Origin: Edaphobacter sp.
Lineage (GTDB): Bacteria > Acidobacteriota > Terriglobia > Terriglobales > Acidobacteriaceae
Assembly: GCA_025462755.1 (NCBI GenBank)
Contig: JAOAPF010000313.1
Coordinates: forward strand, 1 to 42,530
Direction: 5' to 3'
DNA: 42,530 nucleotides
Shown: positions 8,767-17,014 of the stretch, in pieces
Position numbering within the stretch: the first letter of the stretch is position 1
Layout of the letters: each line of letters opens with the position of its first letter
Notes under the pieces: generated by a model
Seen by the model: only the letters and a program-made list of their open reading frames with translations
Told to the model about the DNA's origin: nothing
Database searches by the model: none
Made by a program: the position numbers and the translations under genes

Positions 8767-9344
8767 GATTGCTCAGCCTCTTGCTGGTCATCGCTACCCC
8801 GCAACTGGGGCTCGGAGACACCGGTCCTTCGGCACCGGAGAGGTACGTTGCGCATTATGCGTCCCAATACAGCGTGCCTCCCGAGTTGATCGCTGCTCTC
8901 ATCGATGTCGAATCAGGATGGGACCCGAACGCAGCCTCGACTGCAGGGGCGATGGGCTTGATGCAGCTCATGCCGGCCACAGCGCGCCGGTTTGGCGCGT
9001 TTCAACCCTTTGACGAGGAGCAGAACATAGCTGCCGGTACTCGGTATGTGACGACCCTGATGTGGGAGTTTCACGGGGACTTACGCTTGGTCGCCGCCGC
9101 CTACTACGCGGGCGACCGCTGGGTTGGAAAGAAGCAATTGAACTACCAGAACCCCGACGTCGTCGCCTACGTTCAGGCGGTCCGGCGGCGTTACATGATG
9201 CGCAAATATGCGGCCGCAAGGCCCCCCAAGGAGATGACAACCCATGAAGCTTCGCTGGTTCATACCGATCGTAGTACTGCTTCCTTTGCCGCTCAGAGGC
9301 TCGGAGCCTGTCCCGCCTGCGCGGATCGCAACCATCATCATTAA
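8763..9344 (+). CDS. Lytic transglycosylase (SLT domain, VirB1-like)
   Basis: A 193-residue exported peptidoglycan-cleaving enzyme. A signal peptide covers about residues 1-19, then an SLT domain with ELIAALIDVESGWDP (catalytic Glu), AGAMGLMQLMPATA and an AAYYAG motif (GAYNAG in relatives). In conjugative systems VirB1-type enzymes open the cell wall for the channel. The stop codon gives a 101-base overlap with the downstream VirB9-like gene, far longer than other overlaps here. A shift into another frame near the end would give a stop right at the next ATG, so the last 35 or so residues may be artefactual. Confidence 0.85.
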   Translation: MRLLSLLLVIATPQLGLGDTGPSAPERYVAHYASQYSVPPELIAALIDVESGWDPNAASTAGAMGLMQLMPATARRFGAFQPFDEEQNIAAGTRYVTTLMWEFHGDLRLVAAAYYAGDRWVGKKQLNYQNPDVVAYVQAVRRRYMMRKYAAARPPKEMTTHEASLVHTDRSTASFAAQRLGACPACADRNHHH

Positions 9345-10184
9345 CCCTTCTGAAGTCACTCCACTCCATCTGCGGCCCCAGTTCGACAGTGTCATTCGTA
9401 TGCCGGAGGAGATCACATCTGTGGTTCTTGGAAGTCCGGAATCCTTCAAGGCGGAACACAACGAGGGGAGCCCCGGTATGTCTATGTCAAACCGATCACG
9501 AGGGACCCAGCCATATCGAACCTGATGATTGCAACCAAGTCAGGGACACATGTGACCTTGGAGTTGATCAGTGATGGTGCCGCCGGAGGCAGTTCCGCTC
9601 AGGCGATAGACTTCCTGATCGAATACCGTGCCTCTGGCGGGTTCATGGTCACCTCCGCTCTACCTGTACTGTCCAGCGAACCGGCGGCTCATTCCGCGAA
9701 GTCAGGCGCGCTGATCAATTCCACCTCAGAAAACACATCAGCTCTGGACGAGGAATACGCACAACAGATGCGCATCAATGGGCCGTCTTGGACACATTGG
9801 GAGGGCATGCAGATCGAGACCTCGATCGGTGAGATACGGCAATGGAATAACCAGGTCGCAGTTTCATATGCCGTCTTGAATCCCTCCAATCAGCCGGTCG
9901 AGATCGTTCCTCCCCAGATTCAGATCACCGGACGCAAACTCACCAAGAAGAAGAAAGAAGGTAAAGGCATCACCTCCGACCAATTGCAGATCCGGGAATA
10001 CCGGCTCAGCAAGACAAGACTCGAGCCGGGCGAACGAGCCGATGGCGTTGCTGTCTACGATCGGCCCAACTTCAAACAGTCGACAGAGAAGTTGTTCCTT
10101 CAACTCGCGCAAGCCGACCAGGTCGATCGCCCGATCCTGATTCGACTGCCATTCACCCCAGCAATTGCGACCAACAGCCACTAG
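9244..10184 (+). pseudogene. VirB9/TrbG-like secretion protein, interrupted by a frameshift
   Basis: The first part (from ATG 9244, signal peptide about 1-19) reads in one frame to about 9467 and then runs into unrelated sequence, ending at 9525. The next frame continues the family-like protein: ...EPRYVYVKPITRDP..., then a long beta-rich part to 10184. Reading one base back on the run GGGG at 9465-9468 restores a continuous chain of about 313 residues. That fits a single missing G (mutation or sequencing error), or a -1 slip of the ribosome. VirB9 proteins line the outer-membrane part of the conjugation channel and bind VirB10, whose gene follows after 11 bases. The distant second VirB9-like gene at 24522 is intact. 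Confidence 0.65.
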
Positions 10185-10195
10185 AGAGGACCGAT

Positions 10196-11485
10196 ATGAA
10201 CATCAATGAGAGGAACGGGAATCCGAGTGTTCCTGTAGAGACCACAGAACCTATCGGAGAGCAGCCCGAAACATTTCCGCGTCCCCGGCTCAGTCTTTCA
10301 CCTGAACCCGAATTGAAAGACGCTCCGTCCGAGACGCAGGAACCGGAGAAATATGCGACACGAGCTGATCTTGCCGGCAAACCTGGACTCGACAAGAGTA
10401 AATTGATCATGCTCGGTGGGGGCCTTCTGGTTGCCGGGCTCTTCTTTGCATTCACGGCGACGGTCGGCAAGGGCCCCGTTAAGAAGGATCCGCAGAATGT
10501 GCCTCAGCAGGCCAGTCAACAGACGCCGGATCGCCCAAAAGGGAGCGTGACCCCATTGATGGAACCGGTTCGGAAACCGTCGCCGGACAATGCCAACGGC
10601 CAGCTCGCGCCGGGAGATATCAAACGGACCCAAACGTCGAATGCAGCTCCAACCCCTAACGCGCCATCCTCAAGGGACAATCGATCGGCGAAACCGTCGG
10701 TCGGCTCCCTCGCATCTGTCCCGTCGTTCTCCGATACCCAGCAAAGATGGGAAGAGCCGCGGCCGTATGGAGGATCAGGGGAACAGGCACCATCGCAAAC
10801 TCAGCAGCAACAGAGCATGCTCAAAGAAGCCTCTCTCGTGTTTGTGAGGAGCCAGACGCAGAATACGCAGGGAGCCGATCTCAAGCAGGCACAGAACACC
10901 GACGACGGGCCAGTCCTAGAGATGGCGCCAGGAACCCGCATTCTCGCCAAGCTTCAAACCGAGATCTCAAGCGCTGATCCCACCACTGTCGTTGCAGTCG
11001 TCCAATATACGTATGCCATTGGCGACCAGGTGATTGTTCCCGCAGGAGCTTTGATCTTCGGTCAGCTTACGCATGGGGACAGCTCCGGATATGTGGGAGT
11101 GAAGTTCAATGAAATACAACTGGTGGATGGCCCGAAAGAGAAGATCGACGCTGTCGGCAAAGCCTTGGATATGGGGCCAATCAAAGGCACCGTTACCGGC
11201 AAGAACACCGGGAGAAACTTCGCTATAAGGGCTGCTTCGGGAATCGGTTCTGTCGCCGCTATGCTTGTGGGCAACAACACCAGCTCTTCCTTCTCCGAAC
11301 AAGATCTTCTACGAGAGAGGATTGCGCAGAACATCGGCAACGCGGGCGATTCTGAATTGCTGGGTCTGAATGCGAACAGCCGGATCACGGTCTCTGTGCC
11401 GGCTGATAGAAACATCTACGTCGTTTTCACGAAGCACGAGCAGACCCCTGCTACGCTCCGGAAGGTCACGCCAACCGCGCAATGA
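10196..11485 (+). CDS. virB10: VirB10/TrbI-like channel protein
   Basis: A 429-residue protein with a cytoplasmic N-terminus of about 64 residues, one membrane anchor (about 65-87, LIMLGGGLLVAGLFFAFTA), a long Pro/Gln/Ser-rich periplasmic linker (about 95-235) and a C-terminal beta-barrel domain starting near TRILAKLQTEISS, with the VPAGALIFGQ segment typical of TrbI/VirB10. It spans from the inner membrane to the outer-membrane pore and senses ATP use by VirB4 and VirD4. It follows the VirB9-like gene and ends just before a strong terminator, so the first transcription unit stops here. Confidence 0.88.
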   Translation: MNINERNGNPSVPVETTEPIGEQPETFPRPRLSLSPEPELKDAPSETQEPEKYATRADLAGKPGLDKSKLIMLGGGLLVAGLFFAFTATVGKGPVKKDPQNVPQQASQQTPDRPKGSVTPLMEPVRKPSPDNANGQLAPGDIKRTQTSNAAPTPNAPSSRDNRSAKPSVGSLASVPSFSDTQQRWEEPRPYGGSGEQAPSQTQQQQSMLKEASLVFVRSQTQNTQGADLKQAQNTDDGPVLEMAPGTRILAKLQTEISSADPTTVVAVVQYTYAIGDQVIVPAGALIFGQLTHGDSSGYVGVKFNEIQLVDGPKEKIDAVGKALDMGPIKGTVTGKNTGRNFAIRAASGIGSVAAMLVGNNTSSSFSEQDLLRERIAQNIGNAGDSELLGLNANSRITVSVPADRNIYVVFTKHEQTPATLRKVTPTAQ

Positions 11486-11511
11486 ATCTCCACTTGACGC
11501 CCATCTCCACA

Positions 11512-11538
11512 AGCCCTGGGCCTCCAGGGCTTTTTATT
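11512..11538 (+). terminator. Rho-independent terminator after VirB10
   Basis: AGCCCTGG (11512-11519) pairs perfectly with CCAGGGCT (11524-11531) around a GCCT loop. A T-rich tract (TTTTTATT) follows at once. It closes the 7575-11485 transcription unit, so the pilin operon downstream needs its own promoter. Confidence 0.88.
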
Positions 11539-11732
11539 GCTCATTGTGGAAGCGGCAAGCCCCTATCGCCCCTCCCCAACGCTCCCTTTAGCAACCAATG
11601 CGAAACCATTGGCTTTACTGACTCGACTTCTCCCTGACTGGTGATAGCGTGAACCTGCCTACAGTTCAGGTGTGTTGCTACCGTCTTCAGTCCCAGAGCC
11701 TCTCTACCCCGACTACCCTCATCAGCGACGGA

Positions 11733-11990
11733 TGACTCGATTTGCTCTTTGCGTCATTAACAGCCGGAATGACTCACTGTGCATTCGAAGCAGCACTCCC
11801 ATAGATGACTCACTAAACATTTGAGTCAATGGCCGAACGGATGACTCACTGTACTACTCGACGCAATGGCGTCCTAATAGACGCACTGTGCTTTCGAGTC
11901 AATGAGAGCTGAATTGACTCACTGTGACTTTGAGTAACTGGTGGCCGGAACGACTCACAGTGTGTGTGAGTCAACGAGCGAAAGTCATCT
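11733..11990. repeat. Seven-unit direct repeat array, 36/37-bp period, each unit built on TGACTCA/TGAGTCA
   Basis: Units begin at 11733, 11770, 11806, 11842, 11879, 11915 and 11951, so the spacings are 37, 36, 36, 37, 36 and 36. The best units read TGACTCACTGTG, a short gap, CGAGTCAATG and then GGCCGGAA-like sequence. TGACTCA at unit position 1 and TGAGTCA at position 17 are reverse complements, so each unit can form a 7-bp hairpin with a 9-base loop. Units 1 and 5 are the most diverged. The array is compatible with iterons or a cooperative protein-binding site; no function is proven. Confidence 0.8.
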
Positions 11991-12169
11991 TTGCATTCGT
12001 TCACCAAAGATTCAACACTTTAGAGCTCCTAACGGCGTCAGCGTCATGCCTTTGACACCGCTCAGACGGCTGTTATCCCAGCCCATGTCCCCTATGGGGA
12101 ACTCGTTTTGTGCCGACGAACTCTGGTTCGTGGCAGCAGAACAGTCAAGATAACTCAGCTTTGCTGTTT

Positions 12170-12189
12170 GACCGAAATTCACTTCGGTC
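12170..12189 (+). promoter_or_regulatory. Hairpin in the pilin mRNA leader
   Basis: GACCGAA (12170-12176) and TTCGGTC (12183-12189) form a perfect 7-bp stem with a 6-base loop, about 56 bases before the pilin start. A pyrimidine-rich stretch but no T run follows, so it may be an RNA stability or attenuation element rather than a terminator. Confidence 0.35.
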
Positions 12190-12245
12190 GCACTTTCTCT
12201 CACGACACGGATGCCAGGAGCAGCCGCGTCCAGGAGAGAAAACGC

Positions 12246-12680
12246 ATGACAACCGCATCAGCCTTCTGGCGGCACTCACCGGTATCCGCCACACCATCCA
12301 CAGCAGTCATCTTCCGACCCGATGCAACGAACTGGGTCCGTGCCGCCATGATGTTCTTTCTGGGTCTCATCCTGATGGGAAGCCTTGTCGCTCCGCTCGC
12401 CGCAAGAGCGCAAAACCTTGGAACCGCTCCAGCATTCAACAAGGCGGTCCAGGGTCAACAGGCTACGACAGTAGAAGGCACGGTTCTCAACGTCGTGAAC
12501 TGGGGTTGCAACGTCATCGCTCCTGTCATCGCTGTAGCTTGCCTGGGTGTTGCCGGTTGGCACTTTAAAAGCGGACGCGGCTACATGGGCTGGGGAGTCA
12601 GCGGTGTTGCCCTCATGGTCATCTCCGGTCTCGGACGCATGGCTGAAGGCTTCATCACCCAAGCACAAGGCATTAACTGA
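12246..12680 (+). CDS. virB2: VirB2/TrbC-like conjugative pilin
   Basis: A 144-residue precursor: a hydrophobic export segment (about 37-58) ends in LAARAQ, then a small mature protein with two hydrophobic helices separated by a short basic loop (GWHFKSGRGY), the layout of VirB2/TrbC pilins. The ATG at 12246 is chosen because AGGAGA precedes it; the frame stays open upstream to 12108 without meaning. The end, RMAEGFITQAQGIN, and the first helix, VLNVVNWGCNVIAP, recur in the protein at 13370, so the two are paralogues. It should be the main pilus subunit. Confidence 0.72.
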   Translation: MTTASAFWRHSPVSATPSTAVIFRPDATNWVRAAMMFFLGLILMGSLVAPLAARAQNLGTAPAFNKAVQGQQATTVEGTVLNVVNWGCNVIAPVIAVACLGVAGWHFKSGRGYMGWGVSGVALMVISGLGRMAEGFITQAQGIN

Positions 12681-12695
12681 CCGGAGTAAACGACG

Positions 12696-13358
12696 ATGCC
12701 TGTGCCGCAATTCCTTCTCGACCTTCTTCAGTTGCTGTTTGATCTCGCAGTGCCAGCCGCGTTCTGCACGTTGGCTGCTGCGGGTGTCAGCCTGCGACAC
12801 GAGGGAGGTACGAACTTCCACATTGGAGGAAGGACCGGGAAGTGGATTTTGTGGACCGTTGTCCTTCTGACGATTCCTCAACTTCTCTCGTGGATTGCGG
12901 CACAGGGCATCACCGTTCCATCGGCAAGCGGATCAGTGGGCACAAGCTGGTTAGCGAGCATGGAAACGATCTTAAAGAACTTCGTCAACCAGATCATTGT
13001 CGCCAAGCTGGTACCGATTCTCGCCGGATATTTCGTCCTCAAAGCGACTCTCGATGGAGCCTCAGGAGAGAACCCACTCGGATCAATCGTGGCCGCGCTC
13101 TTTCTGATGAGTCTGTCAGCCACCATGCAACTGCTTCAGGGCTGGAACTCCGGAGGCCAGTACGCGACGACTGACATGCTCGGATCGCTCTGGAATTACA
13201 TCGTGGGCCAGATCATGCCCGCCGCGGCCGGCCTGGCTTGTGTGGGTGCAGTCATCAACCTTGTTCGTCACCGTCCGTGGACTCGAATGATCTTCGCCGC
13301 TATCGGTTTCCTGAGCGTGACCGGCTTACTCAAACTTTTCCAAGCCATGGCGGCCTGA
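12696..13358 (+). CDS. Polytopic membrane protein between two pilin-like genes
   Basis: A 220-residue protein with about five hydrophobic segments (roughly 10-32, 48-70, 98-118, 130-148 and 172-215) and no recognised family. The layout of paired hydrophobic helices with a short charged loop (NLVRHRPWTR) recalls the neighbouring VirB2-like proteins, so it may be a pilin relative with two modules. It starts 15 bases after the first pilin and ends 11 bases before the next, so all three are likely translated from one message. It could otherwise be an inner-membrane platform component. Confidence 0.6.
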   Translation: MPVPQFLLDLLQLLFDLAVPAAFCTLAAAGVSLRHEGGTNFHIGGRTGKWILWTVVLLTIPQLLSWIAAQGITVPSASGSVGTSWLASMETILKNFVNQIIVAKLVPILAGYFVLKATLDGASGENPLGSIVAALFLMSLSATMQLLQGWNSGGQYATTDMLGSLWNYIVGQIMPAAAGLACVGAVINLVRHRPWTRMIFAAIGFLSVTGLLKLFQAMAA

Positions 13359-13369
13359 GGACCTAAATC

Positions 13370-13819
13370 ATGAGTCTCGATGGAGCTATCTCGAACTTAG
13401 CCTCGTGGGCCGGCAACACCATGATGCCCACGATGGCAGGCATGTTCTTTTCAGCCGCGGTCTACCGCTACAGCAAAGGCGGTCAATTCGAGCAGCTCCT
13501 CTATGGCGGATTTGCTTCCTTGATGTGTTCGGGGATGCTCCGAGCCCTTGAAGGCTTTGTTCAGAACGCCGGCCCAACGAACGCCGACGCATATTGGACA
13601 GCTGTGCTGAATCTCGTGAACTGGACCGCGAACGTGGTTCTTCCCGTATTCGCTCTTACCCAGCTCGGTGCCATGGCGTTGCACATGGGTGGCGTACTGA
13701 CGGAGATCTATCCGGGATCGACGTGGATTAAGAAGTTCATCGCAGCGATGGGAGCACTGATGATCTCGGGCATTGTGCGCCTGGCCGAATCGATGGTCAC
13801 ACAGGCGCACGGGATCTGA
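13370..13819 (+). CDS. Second VirB2-like pilin paralogue
   Basis: A 149-residue hydrophobic protein with about four segments. Residues about 78-100 (VLNLVNWTANVVLPVFALTQ) match VLNVVNWGCNVIAP of the 12246 protein. The last residues, RLAESMVTQAHGI, match RMAEGFITQAQGIN. It has no long signal peptide, and its first half (LASWAGNTMMPTMAGMFFSAA) looks like another copy of the same module. It may be a minor pilin, a pilus-base protein or a partner in a mixed fibre. It lies 9 bases before the VirB3-like gene. Confidence 0.6.
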   Translation: MSLDGAISNLASWAGNTMMPTMAGMFFSAAVYRYSKGGQFEQLLYGGFASLMCSGMLRALEGFVQNAGPTNADAYWTAVLNLVNWTANVVLPVFALTQLGAMALHMGGVLTEIYPGSTWIKKFIAAMGALMISGIVRLAESMVTQAHGI

Positions 13820-13828
13820 GAGGAAATC

Positions 13829-14173
13829 ATGAGTCTTGATCTGACACCGGTCCATCGCAACCTGCATACGCGGGTGACGTTTCTCGGTCTTGAATTTGAA
13901 GACCTCATCCTTGTACTGGCATTGGCCGCACTGATGAATCTTCTCGCCCACTTTGCCAGTGACACTGCACGCGTATTTGGCATGCCTCTGAATGTCTTCA
14001 TGGAGTTTGTCGTGCCGTTTCTGAGCATACCTTTCCTGATCTTGTTCAAGTACGGCAAGCCAAAAGGGTACCTGCTCGATCTCATACGGTCCTTTCTCGC
14101 TCCGCACGCCTGGTGCGCACTTGCACGAGATTCAGAGTTGACGCAGTCTTACATCGCTGACGAGGAGGAGTGA
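13829..14173 (+). CDS. virB3: VirB3/TrbD-like inner-membrane protein
   Basis: A 114-residue protein with the VirB3 layout: a short N-terminus (LTPVHRNLHTRVTFLGLEFED), two closely spaced hydrophobic segments (about 27-45 and 60-77) and a soluble acidic end. VirB3 assists pilus assembly and works with VirB4, sometimes as a fusion. Its place just ahead of the VirB4-like gene supports the call. The protein is short and diverged, so the call rests partly on position. Confidence 0.7.
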   Translation: MSLDLTPVHRNLHTRVTFLGLEFEDLILVLALAALMNLLAHFASDTARVFGMPLNVFMEFVVPFLSIPFLILFKYGKPKGYLLDLIRSFLAPHAWCALARDSELTQSYIADEEE

Positions 14174-14177
14174 GCGC

Positions 14178-14375
14178 ATGCAGGCCTCAATCATGACCCA
14201 ACGAGATGGAAGCGTCGCGATGCAACTCGATCCAGAAGCGGCTCAGGCAGCATTCGCGAGCATCGTCTTCGCTTCGCACTTCCACGAGGAAATCGTTCCC
14301 CTCGCAAGGATCGTTGAAGCGAGATTGAAAACTGACACTCGGAGCCGCAAGCCGGGGAGGAACACATGCCGTTGA
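14178..14375 (+). CDS. Small protein overlapping the VirB4 start
   Basis: A 65-residue protein that I do not recognise. GAGGAGG sits just upstream of the ATG and the 3' end overlaps the VirB4-like gene by 10 bases, suggesting translational coupling. It has no membrane segment; the sequence is mixed-charge with a basic end (KTDTRSRKPGRNTCR). It could be a small cytoplasmic partner of the ATPase, but nothing proves it. Confidence 0.5.
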   Translation: MQASIMTQRDGSVAMQLDPEAAQAAFASIVFASHFHEEIVPLARIVEARLKTDTRSRKPGRNTCR

Positions 14376-17014
14376 CCTACGCGGAACACGAAAAACACAT
14401 GAAGGTCCCTGCTGTGTGCGAGCTCCTGCCGCTCCGGGATCTTCCCGATGGCGACAACATTATGGTCCGGACCAATGGTGCCTTCGCCGCAGGGTACGAA
14501 CTCAAGGGTGTCTTGTCCTATTTCGCGACTGACAGCGATCGCAACGACTCCAAGGCGAAGCTGGAGGCACTCTTTCGCAGTATTCCTGATGTCAGCATGC
14601 GCATTCAGTTTCGGTACGAGATATCGGAACACCTCGGTGATCTGTTCGAGAACTATGTCGATCAGCAACGTACTGAGATCGCAGAAGTCATGGCCCTCGA
14701 CGCCCATAGACTGCGAAGGTGGCGGCAAAAAGAGGCGGGTGGCTACTACTTCGAACCCAGGCTGCATATCTACCTCATCTGGGATCCAAGAGTCCACGCC
14801 AAGCTGTATCACTCGGCACAACAAAACCGGAAGCTCGGCGGCTTTACAGTCAACCAAAAGAAGGCGATTCAGCGGACACGCAAGGAGCACGAGACGTTTC
14901 TCGCCGAGTTCGAGTCGATCCTGCGCGGCGTCGAAAGTTCAATGGAAGTTGCCAGCCTTGGACCCCGTCGGCTCACGACACAGGATCTGTTCGAGGAGCT
15001 GAAGGACGCCCAGCATCCTACCCGCCGCGACCACCGCAGCTATGTACCCGGGGAGGAGATGCTTGTCTACCGGAGTGCACGTGAACAAGCTACTCAATCG
15101 AGCATCCTCAACGAGACCGAGACCTATCTTAATCTTGACGGCTTTCTCTATTCCGTCGTGAGCCTCAAAGAGCTTCCAGATGCCACGTTTCCTGGAATGC
15201 TGCAGAAATTCTCCACTCTCGGGTTCCCTGTGGTCGTGAGTGGGCAGGCGGTCATCCCGGATCAGGTGAAGGTTCTCAAGGGCTACAAGAAGCGCCTACA
15301 GAAGATGACGGCGGCACAGAAGGATGCGAATGGCAACTTCAAGCTAAATCCGGAGGCCGAGGTCGCACAGGCTCAGCTTCTGCAGGTACAGCGCGACATC
15401 ATTTCCAGTTCCCTCAAAACTGCGAAATTGAGTTTGTCGGTGGTTGTTCGCAGCTCACGACCGGCCACGACGTTCGGCAAGCTCGAGCAGGCGGAGCAGG
15501 AACTCGCAAACCGTACCCAGGAAGTACTAAACGCTTTCACTCACATGAACGGTGCTAAGGCCGTGGTCGAGACGATCGCGAAGCGCCGCATCTTCCTTGG
15601 CACGCTTCCCGGAATGGGAGAGACCGACAAGCGCGAGCAAGACATGCTCTCTTCGAACGTCGCGGATCTCGTGCCGGTCGAGATGCCCTGGACGGGAACT
15701 CGGCGCAGCCCGCTCATTCTGTTCGAGACACCCTATCGGCAGCTTATTCCCTACTCCATGTTCGACCCCGAACTCTCAGATGCAAACGGATTGCTCATGG
15801 CGACGACCGGAGGCGGTAAGACGCTATTGGCGCAGCAGATGTTGTTAATGGCAGCCCGGAGCAATGCCTTCATCTCGATCATCGAGAGCGGCGATTCCTA
15901 TCGTCCTTTGATAGAACTGATGGGTAGCGAAATGATCGAGGTGTCGCTCGACAGCGACGCGACCATCAATGCCTGGGATCTTCCAAAGGGCGAACTTAGG
16001 CCCAACAACGACAAGGTCTCCTATATCAAGAACCTTGCCAGGCACATGCTGGGAGAGAACACTCCTCCCGACCTCGATATTGATCTTCTGGACAGCGTGT
16101 TGCTAGACGCGATCGTTGCGACGTATAAACGCTGCAGCTCCAAGTCCTCGAACCCGATACCACTCTTCGGAGACTTCGCTGCGGAACTCGCTCACTGGCA
16201 GGACCGCGACCGCAACCAGAAGATCAATGAGATGGCTCGTCTGGCCGCGACCAAGCTTCGGGTCTGGGTGGACGAAGGGCCCTATGCGAAGCTTTTTGAT
16301 CGGCCAACAACGGTTCCGCTCGACAGTACCTGGCTCTACTTCAATATAGAGAAACTAAAGAACGACCCCAGGCTCGAAGGCGCTATGAGCCTGCTGATAA
16401 CCCATGCCTCGACACATCGCACCTCTGGCATGACCGGCAGGCCCAGCTTGAGCATGATGGATGAGTGCAGGGTGGTCCTCGATACCCCAATCCTCGCTGC
16501 GACCGCAGAAAAAGAGTTCCTCACAGCTCGCAAGCGCTTTGCAAGCGTGTGGCTGATAGGTCAGAACCCCGAGCAGATCGTGGGTACAGTTGACAAGCCT
16601 AATCCTCACGGCATCGGCATCGCGAAGAACGCCAGCACCAAGATCATAGGCAAGCAGCCCGGAGACATGAGCGCACATCGCGCGCACATGCACCTGAACG
16701 AAACGGCGATCAATCAGATCAAGGGCTTTGCTCAACCCAAAAAGGGCCATAGTGCAGAGTTTCTGATTGCCATCGGAGAAAAGTCGGAATCCACGCACGT
16801 CATTCGTGTTGCGCCAACACCAGTGGACTACTGGATTACAACGACCTATCCACGAGAGCGTACCTATCGGAAATGGTGGCTTCGAGAGCACAACGATATG
16901 CCTGTGTTGTCCGCGTACGAAGCGTTGGCGCAGCTTTACCCGCGCGGCCTCGCGGAGCTCGCACCCCTCCCCGAAGAGCGCTCAGGTGAAGTACTGGAGG
17001 CTATGGCCAAATGA
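14366..17014 (+). CDS. virB4: VirB4/TrbE-family conjugation ATPase
   Basis: An 882-residue ATPase that powers pilus assembly and substrate transfer at the inner membrane. The N-terminal half (about 1-440) is the CagE/TrbE/VirB4 domain. The C-terminal half is a RecA-like motor with Walker A ATTGGGKTLL (Lys485), the IIESGDSYRPLIELMG segment and Walker B SLSMMDECRV (Asp699-Glu700), followed by WLIGQNPEQI. Its stop overlaps the next start (ATGA). Length and motifs are normal for the family, so the call is firm. Confidence 0.93.
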   Translation: MPLTYAEHEKHMKVPAVCELLPLRDLPDGDNIMVRTNGAFAAGYELKGVLSYFATDSDRNDSKAKLEALFRSIPDVSMRIQFRYEISEHLGDLFENYVDQQRTEIAEVMALDAHRLRRWRQKEAGGYYFEPRLHIYLIWDPRVHAKLYHSAQQNRKLGGFTVNQKKAIQRTRKEHETFLAEFESILRGVESSMEVASLGPRRLTTQDLFEELKDAQHPTRRDHRSYVPGEEMLVYRSAREQATQSSILNETETYLNLDGFLYSVVSLKELPDATFPGMLQKFSTLGFPVVVSGQAVIPDQVKVLKGYKKRLQKMTAAQKDANGNFKLNPEAEVAQAQLLQVQRDIISSSLKTAKLSLSVVVRSSRPATTFGKLEQAEQELANRTQEVLNAFTHMNGAKAVVETIAKRRIFLGTLPGMGETDKREQDMLSSNVADLVPVEMPWTGTRRSPLILFETPYRQLIPYSMFDPELSDANGLLMATTGGGKTLLAQQMLLMAARSNAFISIIESGDSYRPLIELMGSEMIEVSLDSDATINAWDLPKGELRPNNDKVSYIKNLARHMLGENTPPDLDIDLLDSVLLDAIVATYKRCSSKSSNPIPLFGDFAAELAHWQDRDRNQKINEMARLAATKLRVWVDEGPYAKLFDRPTTVPLDSTWLYFNIEKLKNDPRLEGAMSLLITHASTHRTSGMTGRPSLSMMDECRVVLDTPILAATAEKEFLTARKRFASVWLIGQNPEQIVGTVDKPNPHGIGIAKNASTKIIGKQPGDMSAHRAHMHLNETAINQIKGFAQPKKGHSAEFLIAIGEKSESTHVIRVAPTPVDYWITTTYPRERTYRKWWLREHNDMPVLSAYEALAQLYPRGLAELAPLPEERSGEVLEAMAK

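Larger units (their letters stand above)
11486..12245. other. 760-base non-coding leader of the pilin operon
   Basis: No convincing gene lies here. The stretch holds the terminator at 11512, a seven-unit direct repeat array (11733-11990) and a small hairpin (12170-12189), and it ends with AGGAGA before the pilin start. By position it must contain the promoter of the pilin-to-VirB8 operon. It is also a candidate for the element's transfer or replication origin. The one short frame (11941-12153) has no family resemblance and overlaps the repeats. Confidence 0.7.

Noticed and set aside
11733..11990. CRISPR array
   Set aside because: The period covers the whole unit, with no unrelated spacers between constant repeats, the units diverge, and no cas gene is present.
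11941..12153. 70-residue frame in the pilin leader
   Set aside because: It starts within the repeat array, has no good ribosome site and no recognisable product.
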